Assembly (NCBI GenBank): GCA_965178125.1
Contig: OZ237744.1
Coordinates: forward strand, 682,001-746,000
Source: Bilabrum cf. latius
Taxonomy: Eukaryota; Bigyra: Bicosoecida; Bigyra; Bicosoecida
DNA length: 64,000 bases
Direction: 5' to 3'
Position numbers and translations under genes: made by a program. Shown here one piece after another: positions 34,552 through 45,287 of this stretch. The notes beneath the pieces were generated by a model. It did not search any database, was not told where the DNA came from, and worked only from the letters and a program-made list of their open reading frames with translations. How positions within the stretch are numbered: position 1 is the stretch's first letter; each line of letters starts with the position of its first letter.

Positions 34552-36234
34552 ATGCAAAGAGTGCCTGGAATGTCTGGTTCTGCGGAAGCAAGCTCTGAGA
34601 AGGGGACCGCACCGAGCTCGAGCAGCTCATCGGCAAGTTCATCCTCTGGACAGACAGCCATGGAAGGTTCACAAGCGCCCACACTGCCCCAGGCAGCAGC
34701 ATCCGTTGGTTTTACGCAGGGTTCGCTTCCCGGAACACAGCCTTCTTCTAGTATGGGAGCGACCGAGTAGACAGCAAGGGTCCCACCAGCGGACTGGGCC
34801 AGCTAGGCGATGGAAGAGGACAGTGACCAACAAGATGTGAGAGATCAAGGCATGGGTCAAGATTTTGCTTTTGGCGGCGGATCGGGTGGTTCTGGGGCTT
34901 CAGAGAGCAAGAGTGGCGAGGCAAGCGAAGGCCTTGATGGCGATGGCGACGAGGAGGAGGAGGAGGTGATTCCGGACGCAAAGAACGTTTTCATCACAAG
35001 AGACGAACTTGCAAAGACCGAACAGGATACCGCAGATCTGGTATTTCGCGTCATCACGAACGACGGTCAAGAGCAGACCTCGGTGTGGCTGACGGGGGCC
35101 AAGAACATCTTCAGCTAGCAGCTGCCCAAGATGCCCCCGGAGTACATTGCTCGGCTCGTCTTTGACCCCAGGCACAGGACTATGGTCGCGTTGAAGCACG
35201 GCCGAGTCGTTGGTGGCATCTGCTACCGGCCGTTCTTCCCCCAGAGATTCGCCGAGATCGCCTTCCTGGCAATCACCTCTTCCCAGCAGGTCAGGGGATA
35301 CGGCACTAGGCTGATGAACAACCTGAAGGAAGCGGTCAAGAACGTCGGCATCACGGAATTCTTGACGTACGCAGACAACTACGCCACGGGTTATTTCAGG
35401 AAGCAGGGATTCACGGACAGCATAAGCATGGACCCCCGCCGGTGGAAGGGATACATCAAGGAGTACGAGGGCGGCACGCTCATGCAGTGCACCATCCACA
35501 GGAACGTGCAGTATAACGACGTGGCCAAGATGCTCCGGGCCCAGCGCGACTTTATCCTGCGGAGCATCAGGGCACGGGGGGTTGACCTGAAGGCCGCCGG
35601 CGTGGAGGTGAGGGAGGGCCGCCTCATGACCCGGCTGGGCTCGCTGCAAGAACTCAGAGCAAAGGCGCTCAAGGCGGAACGGGAGCAGGCTGAAGCTGCC
35701 GCGCAGGCTGCCATGGAAGACGACGAAGAAGAGGGAGACGAGGGGCAGGCGGAGGGCGGGTCGGGCGAAGGGGCTGGCGGTGCGGCAGGGTCAGCCTCGG
35801 CCGGCTTCAAGCGAAGGCGACGGTCCTCTGTTGCGTCCCCTGGCGGGGCAGCGGCGAGGGGACCAACTCGGCGACAGAGGGACCAGGCCGCCGCGGCGCT
35901 GCGGGGCACTCTGGCTCGGCTGCTTGATGCCATCAAGGCGGACGAGCACTCGTGGCCCTTCCTCGAGCCCGTGGATCCGGAGGAGGCCGAGGACTATTAC
36001 GAGAAGATCAAGGAGCCCATGGATCTGAAGACCATGGATAGCAAGGTGAAGGAGGGCAAGTATGGCTCCATCGATGCGTTCTTGGCCGATGTTAAGCTCA
36101 TCTGCCAGAACTGCAGGACCTACAATCCGCCGGATTCTAGCTACGTGCAGGCTGCGAACCGGTTGGAGGCGTTTGCAGGGGCCAGATACAGGACACTCAC
36201 GCAGTAGAAGCCGGTGGGTCTCGCCGTCGTATGA
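34552..36234 (+). CDS. GCN5: GCN5-type histone acetyltransferase with bromodomain
   Basis: 560 residues, single exon, TGA stop. Acetylates histone H3 tails in SAGA-type coactivators. The Ser/Gly/acidic N-terminus lacks the large PCAF extension. HAT domain about residues 160-330: ADLVFRVITNDG, KNIFSQQLPKMPPEYIARLV, FAEIAFLAITSSQQVRGYGT (acetyl-CoA loop), FLTYADNYATGYFRKQGF, GYIKEYEGGTLMQC. Bromodomain from about residue 460: SWPFLEPVDPEEA, YYEKIKEPMDLKTM, CRTYNPPDS. A Glu/Gly/Ala-rich linker joins them. TAGs at 34768, 34804, 35116 and 36205. The one at 35116-35118 (Q189) replaces the His/Lys/Arg seen before QLP in yeast, plant and human enzymes. The last TAG follows the natural bromodomain end and translation continues nine more codons to TGA. 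Confidence 0.95.
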
Positions 36235-36290
36235 TGCAGGCCAGCAGCCCACCGCCGTCGTTGTGGCCTATCTTTTTTATTCCGAGTAGT

Positions 36291-37373
36291 ATGTCCGTTC
36301 GCGATCAAAACAAAAAATCATCGATTTACCATTCTTACGGGCCTGAACAAATGCAGGAAGTAAAAGAAGCGGATATTTCATTGATAGACGGAACATTTTC
36401 CGGGATTGCTAGAAAAAAGCGAGCAGACATGAGCACAAGGATGCACGCTTCGAGTTGGTCGTTGGGAGGCAGCATGCCAAGGTCAGAGCGTGCGAAGCTA
36501 TTCTAGACCACATCAGCTGCGGACCACGACAGAAAGCCAGCTGTTTACGCGGGTCTTAGGCGAGTCAACATGAACCGCTCCCACAAGGGTGCCGTCGTGC
36601 CGACAAGGCATGTCCCACCTCCTTCGGAGAGATTTTGCACGTCTAGTGGAGGTGTGCACGGTATCCATTCAAGTGCCAGCACAAAGAGAGGATATTAGCG
36701 GCAAGGACCAGCGTTTGACAGAATCACAGCTTGCAAAACGAATTACGAATTGTCTGGGCCCCTGTCCACCGCGGAGCAGAGAGACCGGATGCTGCCGACA
36801 ACGGCAAAGCTCCACGCCCACCCGGCAGAGCTTGCTACCGTCGACCCGATGGATAAACCGACCGTTGACACTCGCAAGCCGTTCGCTAAGCGCACGATGG
36901 CGCGGCACCTCGCAGAGATGGACGCCGCCGGACCTGGGGCGGACCCTCGGTCTGCTGCCCTGTGGGTCTCCAGACCGGGAGCGCGGGGGAGAGCAGGGGA
37001 CCCGGCGGTGCCGGCGGCCGCTGGGCGATCGCGCATAGGTCTGGTGCATCAGCGGCCCAGGCAGGACGTCGAGTCGCGCGTGGATATCGTGACTGGTCAG
37101 CGCAAGCCGAGGGGGACGTACCTTCGCAGGAGCGAGGTCTCGAGGGTGAGGCCGAGCCAGAACCGCGCCTTTTCCACAGCAACGCAGGAGGCAGCGCTGG
37201 ATTTGATCACTGGAAGGGTTACCAGGAGAGTTTTACCGCCGGTTGAAACCAAGGGGATACCGAGGGGGCGGGCGATTGACAGGCCGCCGCTTGGCACGCT
37301 GAGTGCCGTCAGGCCACCCACGCCGAAGGGGACCGATTACTACGCCGCATTCAGGCAAGGGAAACGAAGATGA
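36291..37373 (+). CDS. Unrecognised basic protein
   Basis: 360 residues from ATG to TGA, starting only 57 bp after GCN5. I do not recognise the family. It is rich in Arg, Pro, Ala and Lys, with blocks that look constrained (ISLIDGTFSGIARKKRAD, MDKPTVDTRKPFAKRTMARH, YYAAFRQGKRR at the end). No membrane segment or signal peptide. Two TAGs are read through (36504-36506 and 36693-36695). The style resembles structural or cytoskeleton-associated proteins, but that is only an impression. Start is the first Met of the frame after GCN5. Confidence 0.6.
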
Positions 37374-37665
37374 TGCTCATTCAGCTCGCCGAGGTACGGA
37401 TCAGCGCTAGTTGCGGTTGAAGAACAGTCGCCTCGGACACCACCACCTACTCTCTTTGGGCCAACAACTAGATCTCATCAGGCTGTTGCCGCCTCTCGGC
37501 GACAGCAACCTCTGGCAGGAACCGGAACTGCCAGTGGCAGTGACGCTGCACCTGACCTCATCTCTCTCCCACCTTGTCTGTCGTTATCATCCATACCAAT
37601 CAATTGCTCAACGCCTGCTCTCGATGGCGGCTGTTGAGCGTGCATCAACTGCATCCTTTGCAAAG
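37374..37665 (+). other. Region upstream of the zeta-type domain, probable unresolved 5' exon or intron
   Basis: One frame is open for about 80 codons (YGSALVAVEEQSPR..., Ser/Pro/Thr-rich) and ends in TGA near 37637, out of frame with the domain that follows. A short frame MMLIQLAE before a GTACGG donor-like site opens the region. I could not find the expected Walker A sequence. Confidence 0.3.
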
Positions 37666-38510
37666 ACTTGCCGGAGGCTGATGCCTACGCTGCAGCCTCG
37701 AAGGAGCATGCCGCATCCCGCCTGCACAAGGAGAGCTCACTGCTTTCAGAGTTGATACAAAATGTGGCCCTAGACAGCTCAGCAAGCGTAGTAGTAGATG
37801 GTAGTCTCCGGTACGCGGACTGGTACAGTCAGGAGATCCTGCGAATCCGAAAGCAGTATCCCCACTACAGAATAGCCATCGTGTACGTAAAAGCAAGCGA
37901 ATAGAAAGTTTTGGAGCGAGCTCGACGAAGGGAAGCAGTGACAGGAAGGAGCGTCCCGGTTGAACTGCTCAGGGCTGCCATGAAGCAAGTGCCTCGGTCG
38001 TTTCGCATCCTCCGAAACCTCGTTCACTTCTCCGTTGAGCTGCAGAATGATAGCTCTGTCCCAGTATTCGTTCCACCAGGCGATGCAAAGACGTTTGCTC
38101 ACGTGTGGGACGGCTTGCGACCAGGCGGAGACGCAGCTGATGCGGCTGCACAAGCAGGTGCTCGCAAGCTGGAGGAGGATGGCGACACGGAGGAGCGCGA
38201 CCTGGCCAGCGGTGAGAGCGCGGCTGTATTCAGGTGGGACCTGCCTGCATCGTGCCCGACGCCAGCAGCGCACTGTGGTGCGGCAGCAGTCGCCGTGTAC
38301 GCGATGAGCGAGCACCGGCGTCTGCTCGCCAGGAGCTGTGCTCGATGCGAGGACGGGGAAGAGCACATTGTGGAGCACGAAGAGAAAGAAAAGGAAGAAA
38401 TAGAGGAATAGGAGCGATTGAAGAGCTCAGGAGACGGTAGTGCTGGGCAGCAGCCCGAAGCCGGCGCAGGTGCTGCAGGCCGAGCTGCATCGAGCGGCGA
38501 TTGGGAATGA
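37666..38510 (+). CDS. Zeta-type P-loop kinase domain protein, C-terminal part
   Basis: Open from an AAAG acceptor-like site, 281 codons, TGA stop. Reads LPEADAY, RLHKESSLLSELIQ, SVVVDGSLRYADWY, YRIAIVYVKASEQKVLERA, RREAVTGRSVP, VPRSFRILRNLVHFSVELQND. That order (Glu after His-x, VVVDGSLR, a parallel strand, R-x-x-x-TGR lid, terminal N) matches zeta-type kinases found in eukaryotic microbes. TAG at 37902-37904 (Q in ASEQKVL) and 38409-38411. The tail is acidic and Ser/Gly-rich. The P-loop half is missing, so this is either a spliced gene with an unrecognised 5' exon or a decayed gene. Convergent with the next gene, 104 bp apart. Confidence 0.55.
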
Positions 38511-38614
38511 TATACCTACATACATCAAGAATGATTGATGCAAACTGCTTCACAAGTCTCAACTTAAATTGTTTGTAGTTGGATTCAGCAGGAGAGCAAT
38601 CGCCGGCCTGGTAC

Positions 38615-40306
38615 TCACGAGGCTACCCCCACGGCATCACCGCTCACCTCCTCCCCTGCAGCGCCACTGCCACTCGTGGGCTCCTCCGAAGCTGTAGGCT
38701 TTGTGGAGGAGCTGAGGTCCTAACTCTCTGCAGAAGCGGCCGCTCCAGAGCTGTCCTAGTCGTCATCAGCGGCTGCCTGCGCCTCACATTCCGGGACCTC
38801 CGCAGCATCTCGCTGGGGGTCGCCCTCCACAACATCTCGCTCCGAGTCGCCCTGAGCGACATCTCGCTCCGAGTCGCCCTGAGCGACACCAGACACCTCG
38901 GGGCTACCGGTGATTGAGCTCGATCCGATGGAGACAGCGGAGCCCTCGCCGCCTCCCTTGCCATGGTCGTCATCTCCTGCCGCAGATTCGCCTTGCTTTC
39001 CTTCTTCATCGTCTTCCTCATCTGCTGCGGAAGCAGCACCGGCAGCGGCATCTGCGGCCCGTTTGGCCCGCTCCTCCTCTACCACAGCCGCGATTGTTTC
39101 GGCATACGGCTACTCCCACATCGGCACGCCAGTGGCTGGTTTATGTGTGGGCGGTAGAGCCCCATTTCGTCGCATGAAGGTGTCCGTCACGCTCCACACC
39201 ATCTGTCGGGCGGAGGCTGTGGTCCATTCGTGCTTGCGATGTCCAGCGGGCCGAGTGTTCACGATGCCGTTGACTGCGGTGTGGTGGAGATGAAAGAAAG
39301 CAAGGTGTGGATGGGTGGGAAGCGCGCTGGAGCGCGAGTTTTTGGTGAACACGCGGACAATTCGGCGTCACTCAATGGCCGGGCCAGAGCCGTGCTCTCC
39401 CGCCCACGGAGCTGCAGAGCTGGCCGATGCACGTCTCTTCTGATCACGACGCCAAGAAAGCTCACATGATTTTCCGTGCCTTCGCACCCATGCTCTTAGC
39501 CCCCCCTTCTCCTTCTTGAGCTGTGCCCGTGGGGGCGAGGTCACCCAGTCGAGGCACTGCTGCTCGTAGAACCTCTGAAGGTCGGGTGGATCTCTCCTGG
39601 AAATGCACTGCACGGCATCTGTAAGTGCTAGAAATTGGGTCCTCTTGAGTACCTCCGGCCTCTTCCTGAGCATTTCGTAGGCCACGCCGCCGCCAGCCGA
39701 GTGGGCAATCATGGCGATTGAGCGGGCTGGGCTCCTGCTCAAGATAGCATCCCAGCAGCTGAGACCGTGTCGGCTGCCGCCCATACCTCTAACAAACTGT
39801 TTGATTCCAGATTTTGGGTCCGTCCAGGAGCTTGTGTTGGGATTCAGTACGGCAACTGCCCAACCGCGCGCCCTGGCATGCTGGACATCGGGCAAGCAGG
39901 TGCCTTCCATTAGGCTGTTATTTATGCATAGCGCTCTCGCCCACTAGCCCGGACGGACTGCTCCCGAGCCCTATATGAGCAGCATTAGCCCCTAAGAGTT
40001 AGATTCGAGATCATCGGACACGAAAATGTCTGAAGTCGGGCTTGGTCCACGCGCGGTTTGCGTATCCATTGGGACGGATACCTTCCGCAACGACAACTAC
40101 TCCTGCATGACTGCCTATATGTACTGAAGTACAGCTTCGCCGAGGCGATCGTAGTGGGCCTAGCCTTGCCACTCGAATTCCAACAAGGTTTGAGCTTGCA
40201 AAATCCTACCTTTGAACACCGTATATCCCAATTGCCGAAGCTCATTCAGCGCATTGTCGACCATTGAAGGTGATCCAGCCTTAACGCTCTTGCCAGCAGC
40301 GGCCAT
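38615..40306 (-). CDS. Arb2/FAM172-like alpha/beta-hydrolase-fold protein
   Basis: Exons 39466-40306 and 38615-39273 with a 192-nt GTGAGC...CGCAG intron; 499 residues, TGA. Arb2 domains are found in FAM172A and in fungal Argonaute-binding and HDA-linked proteins, usually in heterochromatin or splicing contexts. Landmarks: ALNELRQLGY, HYDRLGEAVLQYIQAVMQ, LRKVSVPMD, IFVSDDL, LMLLIQGSGAVRPGQWARAL, ARARGWAVAVLNPN, IAMIAHSAGGGVAYEML, FLALTDAVQ, DWVTSP, then after the intron GHRKHEWTT. Nine TAGs in frame, including 39944-39946 for the Gln of GQWAR (Q121), which is Gln in animal FAM172A. The catalytic-like Ser lies in AHSAGG. The C-terminal 150 residues are acidic and disordered, with a degenerate repeat of DSERDVAQG type. 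Start is the first in-frame Met before the domain. Confidence 0.9.
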
Positions 40307-40458
40307 GACCTTTTGGGCGGCAAGAACTTTCAGTTTGTCTCTTTGTCCCCGTTCTCGCTCGCGCGAAGAAAACCGGAATCCGGGACACAACTGGCGCAAC
40401 CAACCCCACGCACTGGTACAGACCCACCACACACAGCAACAATCATTCGAAACCCCCA

Positions 40459-42459
40459 TCAGTCTGCCTGCAGCTCGAGCAGCTGTGCCACCGCAAAGCG
40501 CCCCTCCACGAGCCACGTGCCTGGCCGCAGCGCAGCAGCCTCTGCCGCCTTGCCTGCATCCACGCCAGCCAGCACCCCCGCCTTGGCGGTGCGCAGGGCA
40601 CCCACCGCGAGCCTCACACCGCCTTTGGACCCAGCGCTTGGTTCCACCTGCCCCCGCACGGCCCCTGCAGCGGGGCCCCAGTACGCCCCCCACGCCTCCT
40701 GTAGGGGCGTGTCGTGGGGCCAGTGCCGGTCTCCAAGGAGTCTCCTGTAGTTGGCGTCACCTTTAAAGAGAACTAAAGCTCGATTGAAACGAGTCGTCCC
40801 AGGAGTGCCTGATGCTGCACGCGCCTCCACTGGCGCACCATCCGATGATGACCCTGCAGCAGCCGATTTCATCCCGCCATGGCCATGTTCCGCAGCACCA
40901 GTCCTATCGCTGGGCCTCGCACCCCCGAGGAACAAGTCACTGTACACGTGTGCTGGCGCATTCTCCATGGGCAAGGGCGAGTTGAAGAAATCATCCTGCC
41001 TAACGGTGAGCCGGCCATCGCCCAGAGCAGCCCGAAGCCTCCCAACGAGCTCACCGACAGCAGCGCGCTGCCCCTCAGACAACTTGCCTCTGCATTTGCG
41101 GGCCAGTCCCTCGATATCCCAGGCCTCTGCGTTGCTCGGTGGCCTGCCACTCCCATCATGGCACTCTGCATCTGTGGTGCTACCCGATACCGCCCTCCTA
41201 GATTCTGCCGCAGCTTCTGTTGCTGGCACAGCCACACCCGACGCGCCCTCATCGTCGCCTTCGTCCCAGCTGCCCGCAGCCAACGTCGCCAAGAACAGCA
41301 AGTGCTGCTCCACATCCAGGACGGTAGCGTCGCTGACAAACACCGGGTCTGTCTTTGCCACCAGCTCAACACGATGCACGGGCGACTCCGCTATTTCCGG
41401 ATCACTTGCTTTGGTCGCGCCTGCCGATCCGCTCGCACCATCGGCTGCTACAGCAGGGTCGGTCGAAGAGGAGGAGGGAGAGGAGCTGGGGGCCAGGAGC
41501 GCATCCACCAGCACAAGGTCGCAAAGCAACTCAAGCCCACAGTTATCAAGCACTATCGTGACTCGGGCGTTCGAGCCGACTTCAGATTCTACAACTTTGC
41601 ACTTCTCTAGTGCCCGCTCTCCCCGCTCTCCCTCAGTCTCTGACCCTGCGCCGGCTCTTGCTCGCCCGGCAAGGAACCCTGCCATGGCAGCAGAGTCGTC
41701 GCGCAGCATCCCGCCTGCCTCTGTGAGAGGTATCGTGGCGTGGCCAGTTGGATCTATGGCTGGCACGTCCTTACCTGGCGGTCCATGGCTCGGGCCTGAC
41801 CCTGAGCCCGACGATTCAGAGCCAGAGGCGGAGGCACTTGCCCCATGCTTGCCACCGTGCCCCGCCGGAGCGTCGAAGTGGCTGGCGTCCACGGCCCCTC
41901 CAGAAAGCGACAGGTCTGCGCGGTTTCCCCAAAGTGATCTTAAGATTGCAGCACGCACCGACTGCTCCCACGTATCTGATTTTCCAGTGCCTGCCAGGGG
42001 AAGCACGGTCGCAACGAAGCTGTCCGTAGCGGATTCAAGGGCATCGCGCTTGTGGGGAATGAAGGGATCCGCAGCAAAGCCCAAGATCTCGTGCACAACT
42101 CGATACGCGAGGTTTTCTATTGACCACCACCTGGCTTCCAACCAGCGGTGCTGCTGCTCTCCGTTGTCCCGAACAGTCGTCGCGAGATCTGTCTTGAAGT
42201 CGTTGTTTCGAGAGTGTTCTAGCGAAGGGAGAGCTTGGTTTGATTCAATATCACGTGCAAGCTACAAAATTCCCTTGGCTTGGTCAGAAGCCAGCCATGG
42301 ATTCCTCTCTGCGACGCTCTTGACGATGCTTGGCAGTCTCTTTGAAATACTGTCCTGCGTGAATGGGTCTGCATCTACTCCTCTGAGAAACGCTGGACCG
42401 CCTGCGATATTATGAGACATACTTGATCTCGAAGCAACTCTACCCACTGCAGCTTGCAT
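40459..42459 (-). CDS. DUF89/ARMT1-like damage-control phosphatase
   Basis: Single exon, 666 residues if started at the Met at 42459 (a second Met 13 codons later is also possible); TGA stop. DUF89 enzymes are metal-dependent phosphatases that remove damaged phosphometabolites; human ARMT1 was also reported as a carboxyl methyltransferase. Landmarks: DSISKRLPSIVKSV, RWWSIENLAYRVVHEIL, RSLWGNRADLSLSGG, VTIVLDNCGLELLCDLVL (metal-site Asp-Asn), DPVFVSDATVLDVE, ALVLFKGDANYRRLLGDRHW, and a C-terminal LRTAKAGVLAGVDAG. One TAG (42262-42264) lies in the N-terminal helical part (GILQLARDIE). Two long Ser/Gly/Ala-rich insertions make it longer than the usual 440-470. Divergent from the MLO gene. Confidence 0.9.
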
Positions 42460-42626
42460 CCACTCGGGGACACACGAAGGCAAAAAAGGATTGCATGCAA
42501 GATTCCGAGTCCGGATTTCAACAGTAACGAGCACTTTTTACCCGGAACAGACCTCAGACCTCCTCTCGATCGAGCGCTATTTACCAGGCATCTTGCCACC
42601 AAACCAACTTCCCGCCCCACTTTTAA
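42460..42626. promoter_or_regulatory. Short divergent promoter region
   Basis: Only 167 bp separate the DUF89 and MLO-like starts, so both promoters and 5' leaders must fit here. No motif can be assigned with confidence. Confidence 0.45.
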
Positions 42627-45161
42627 ATGCGAAGCTTTATGGCGGCTTTTCTGGCCAGCACTTGCTTGATTTCGATCGTCGCTGGTGTGGTGCAGCCCGG
42701 CGTTTCGAGAAGTGATCCATCCAGCGCGGTGGATGCGGCCCCTGGAGAAGATCTGAGTCATATTGTAAGCCTAATATTGTGCATCATGGTGTTTGTTTGC
42801 TGCTTATGGTTTGCAGTAACTCTGTGGTAGCACATTTTCGACCTGCTTCGCGATGGTGCGGTATTCGAAGAGACTCGCTCGTCAAGGTCCGTTTGCTAGT
42901 CTTCTAGTCCGTTCCATGATACGCAGACCAGTGGAATGCAGTTTAAGAGTCCGAATCTTGCCATGGCGTCGATTGCGGGCGCTATTGAGGAGGAGGAGGG
43001 CGAAAGGATCTCTAGCAGCGCGAGGGTCCTGCTCATCGTTTGCGTGGCTGCGTTCGTCGTGGCATTTTCGATCTCGTTCGAATTGGCCAGGGATTGGGTG
43101 CTCGAGAATTCCTCGCCCCAGATGCTTGCGATCATCTCGTCCCTGCTCGGAGAGCTCACAAACATGGGTTCCCTGGGCCTCGTGCTGTTCATCCTCAAGA
43201 CCTCCGACGCTCTCGACAAGATTGGCGCCGACACGCTCGGCGAGGAGCACGCCGCGGAGCTGGAAGAAGTGATTGAAACCATCCATATGATCATTTTCTT
43301 TGTGATGGTCCTGTTCCTCATCCAGTGCTGCTTCCTGGTGCTGTACGGCAACCGCCAGATCCAGCGGTGGGAGCGACTGGACGAGGGAGCGTCGAGGGAG
43401 GACCACGTGGTGGGCGGACTGGTAGCCTACTACGACGGCACTCACGAGCACGGATGTGTGGAGGAGTGCGCGGCGTGCATGTGCCACGAGAAGCACGCGG
43501 CTGTCACGCAGGGGCAGTACGCCGCACTGAGGAGACAGTTCATCCACGCGCAGCACAAGAAGCTGCGGCTCGACGCACACTTCCGGTTTGACGACTATCT
43601 GGCGCGGGTTTTGGGCAACCAGTTCGCCGAGGTCGTGGAGATCAACTACATGGCTTGGTTGATGCTCTTCGTGGTGGTATCCGCCATCACGTGCTGCATC
43701 TTAGAGAAGAGCATGATCCTCCTGTTGATCGTCTTCTTCTCCATCGCGCTTACCATCCCTGCAGTGTTCTGGATGGTCAACTGGCACTTCCACGACGCGC
43801 TGGCGGAGCTGACCCCCCCTCACGTGGAGGCCATCGCCAGGAGAAGGTCCTCCTCGCTTTCCTCCTCCAAGGCGGGTGCGGGGGCGGGGGCGGGTGCTCC
43901 CCTTCTAGACGGCGAGCGGGGCGGGATGCACCCTTCTTCTGTCAACACCGGGGCGCACGTGTTCGCGAATCATCAGGACGGGGAAGGGGTGGCTTCCTTG
44001 CCTCCCACCATCAGAGATTCGGGCAGGCAGAAGAGCGTGGGGGTCAACGAGGCCGGCGTGGTCGTGATTCCCGACCACCACTGGGACACGAAGGACGTGC
44101 CCTACCTGAAGAGGGAGGTGTTGCCCCCTTCTGCCCTGCAGAAGGCGCTCCTTGGGCAGGGTGTTCCCTCGAAGCACGAGTCGGTGTTCTGGTTCGGAGA
44201 CAGAACTGAAGAGCTGGGCGGGTTCCTGTTCACTCTCTTCATGCTGATGAACTCGGTCTATCTCGGCGTGCTGTGCGTGATCATCGCACCCATGATCTGG
44301 GAGTCTGACTTCGAGTCGAGCAAGATCATCGCCGTGGTGGTGACCGTGGCTGGATGGGTGCCCGGCCTGGTATTCATGTGGCTGCTGCCGGGTACCATCA
44401 CCAAGTTCGTGGTGGCGACCTCGATCGAGCAGATGACCAAGAGCAAGGTGGTGCAGGACACGCTGCGAGCGATGAAGGCAAAGAGGACGCTCATGGTGCT
44501 CAAGATCCTCGCGGGGCTCAAGTCGGCCAAGCGACCCAAAGGTGCATCGCACGGTGGCGATGAGGGCAAGGAGGCCGGCCAGGGAGGCGCTGCCGGCTCG
44601 GTCGAATCCAAGGATTCGGATTCTGGCAGCGGCAGCGGTAGCGCGCCCATCTCGAGGCGGCAGAGCGCGGCGGAGAGGATTAGCAGGATGGATCCCGCCA
44701 CTTTGACCCGCAAGAAGAACGAGATCCGGGCAGTGTTCCGCATGTTCGACCAGGGGGGCGACGGCTCGATCGAGGCTCACGAGATCGTGAAGCTGCTCAA
44801 GGCCACCGGCTGGCAGGGTACCGATGAGGAGGCGCAGGCGATCCTTCAGGAGCTGGATGACGATGGCTCGGGCGAGGTTTCGTTCGATGAGTTCTTCCAC
44901 TGGTGCGTAGACACGGGCATCGGTATGAGCGACGGCGAGGGGGAAGACTCTGTGGAGGAGGCCACGGAGAGGATCTTCGAGATGCTGGACCAGGACGGAT
45001 CCGGGACCATCACGGCGTCCGAAATGGCTGGCCTGTTCAAACAGGTGTGCAAGGATATTAGCGAGGACGACGTGATGCAGCTCGTGCATGAGTGGGACGA
45101 TTCGGGAGACGGGAAGCTAGACCAGGAGGAGCTCGAGAAGATGCTCCGGTCCGTGCTGTGA
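42627..45161 (+). CDS. MLO-like seven-helix membrane protein with four EF-hands
   Basis: Exons 42627-42764 and 42942-45161, 177-nt GTAAGC...TGCAG intron; 785 residues, TGA. Exon 1 is a signal peptide (MRSFMAAFLASTCLISIVAG). The body has hydrophobic helices (VLLIVCVAAFVVAF, IIFFVMVLFLIQCCFLV, AWLMLFVVVSAITCCI, MILLLIVFFSIALTI, FLFTLFMLMNSVYLGVLCV, and a sixth segment before PGTITKFV). The MLO core is visible as RRQFIHAQHKKLRL, FRFDDYLARVLGNQFAEVVEI and ESVFWFGDR. Plant MLOs act as calcium-linked membrane proteins with a calmodulin-binding tail. Here the tail (about residues 640-785) instead has four EF-hands: DQGGDGSIEAHE, DDDGSGEVSFDE, DQDGSGTITASE, DDSGDGKLDQEE. A Ser-rich basic linker precedes them. 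No TAG in frame. The exon 1 link is inferred from splice signals and phase. Confidence 0.88.
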
Positions 45162-45287
45162 CCTATCTAGGTGCCGCGCGAACGGCTCTAGCGTTTTCGT
45201 TTGACTGATTGCTGTATCAGCGTTTGCATCCACTCACTGCGTGTCACACCGCAAAGAATTGCAACCATTGCCACCGCGGCTCGCGAA

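Larger units (their letters stand above)
31428..34890. repeat. Tandem segmental duplication, unit 2
   Basis: Second copy of the 3,463-bp unit. This is the one continuous with the intact GCN5 gene. The differences from unit 1 include CAG to TAG in REP and a few missense or silent changes. Confidence 0.97.

Noticed and set aside
40751-42415. 554-codon plus-strand frame opposite the DUF89 gene
   Set aside because: Shadow of the minus-strand DUF89 gene, which carries clear family motifs. The plus frame is only Ser/Ala/Pro-rich.
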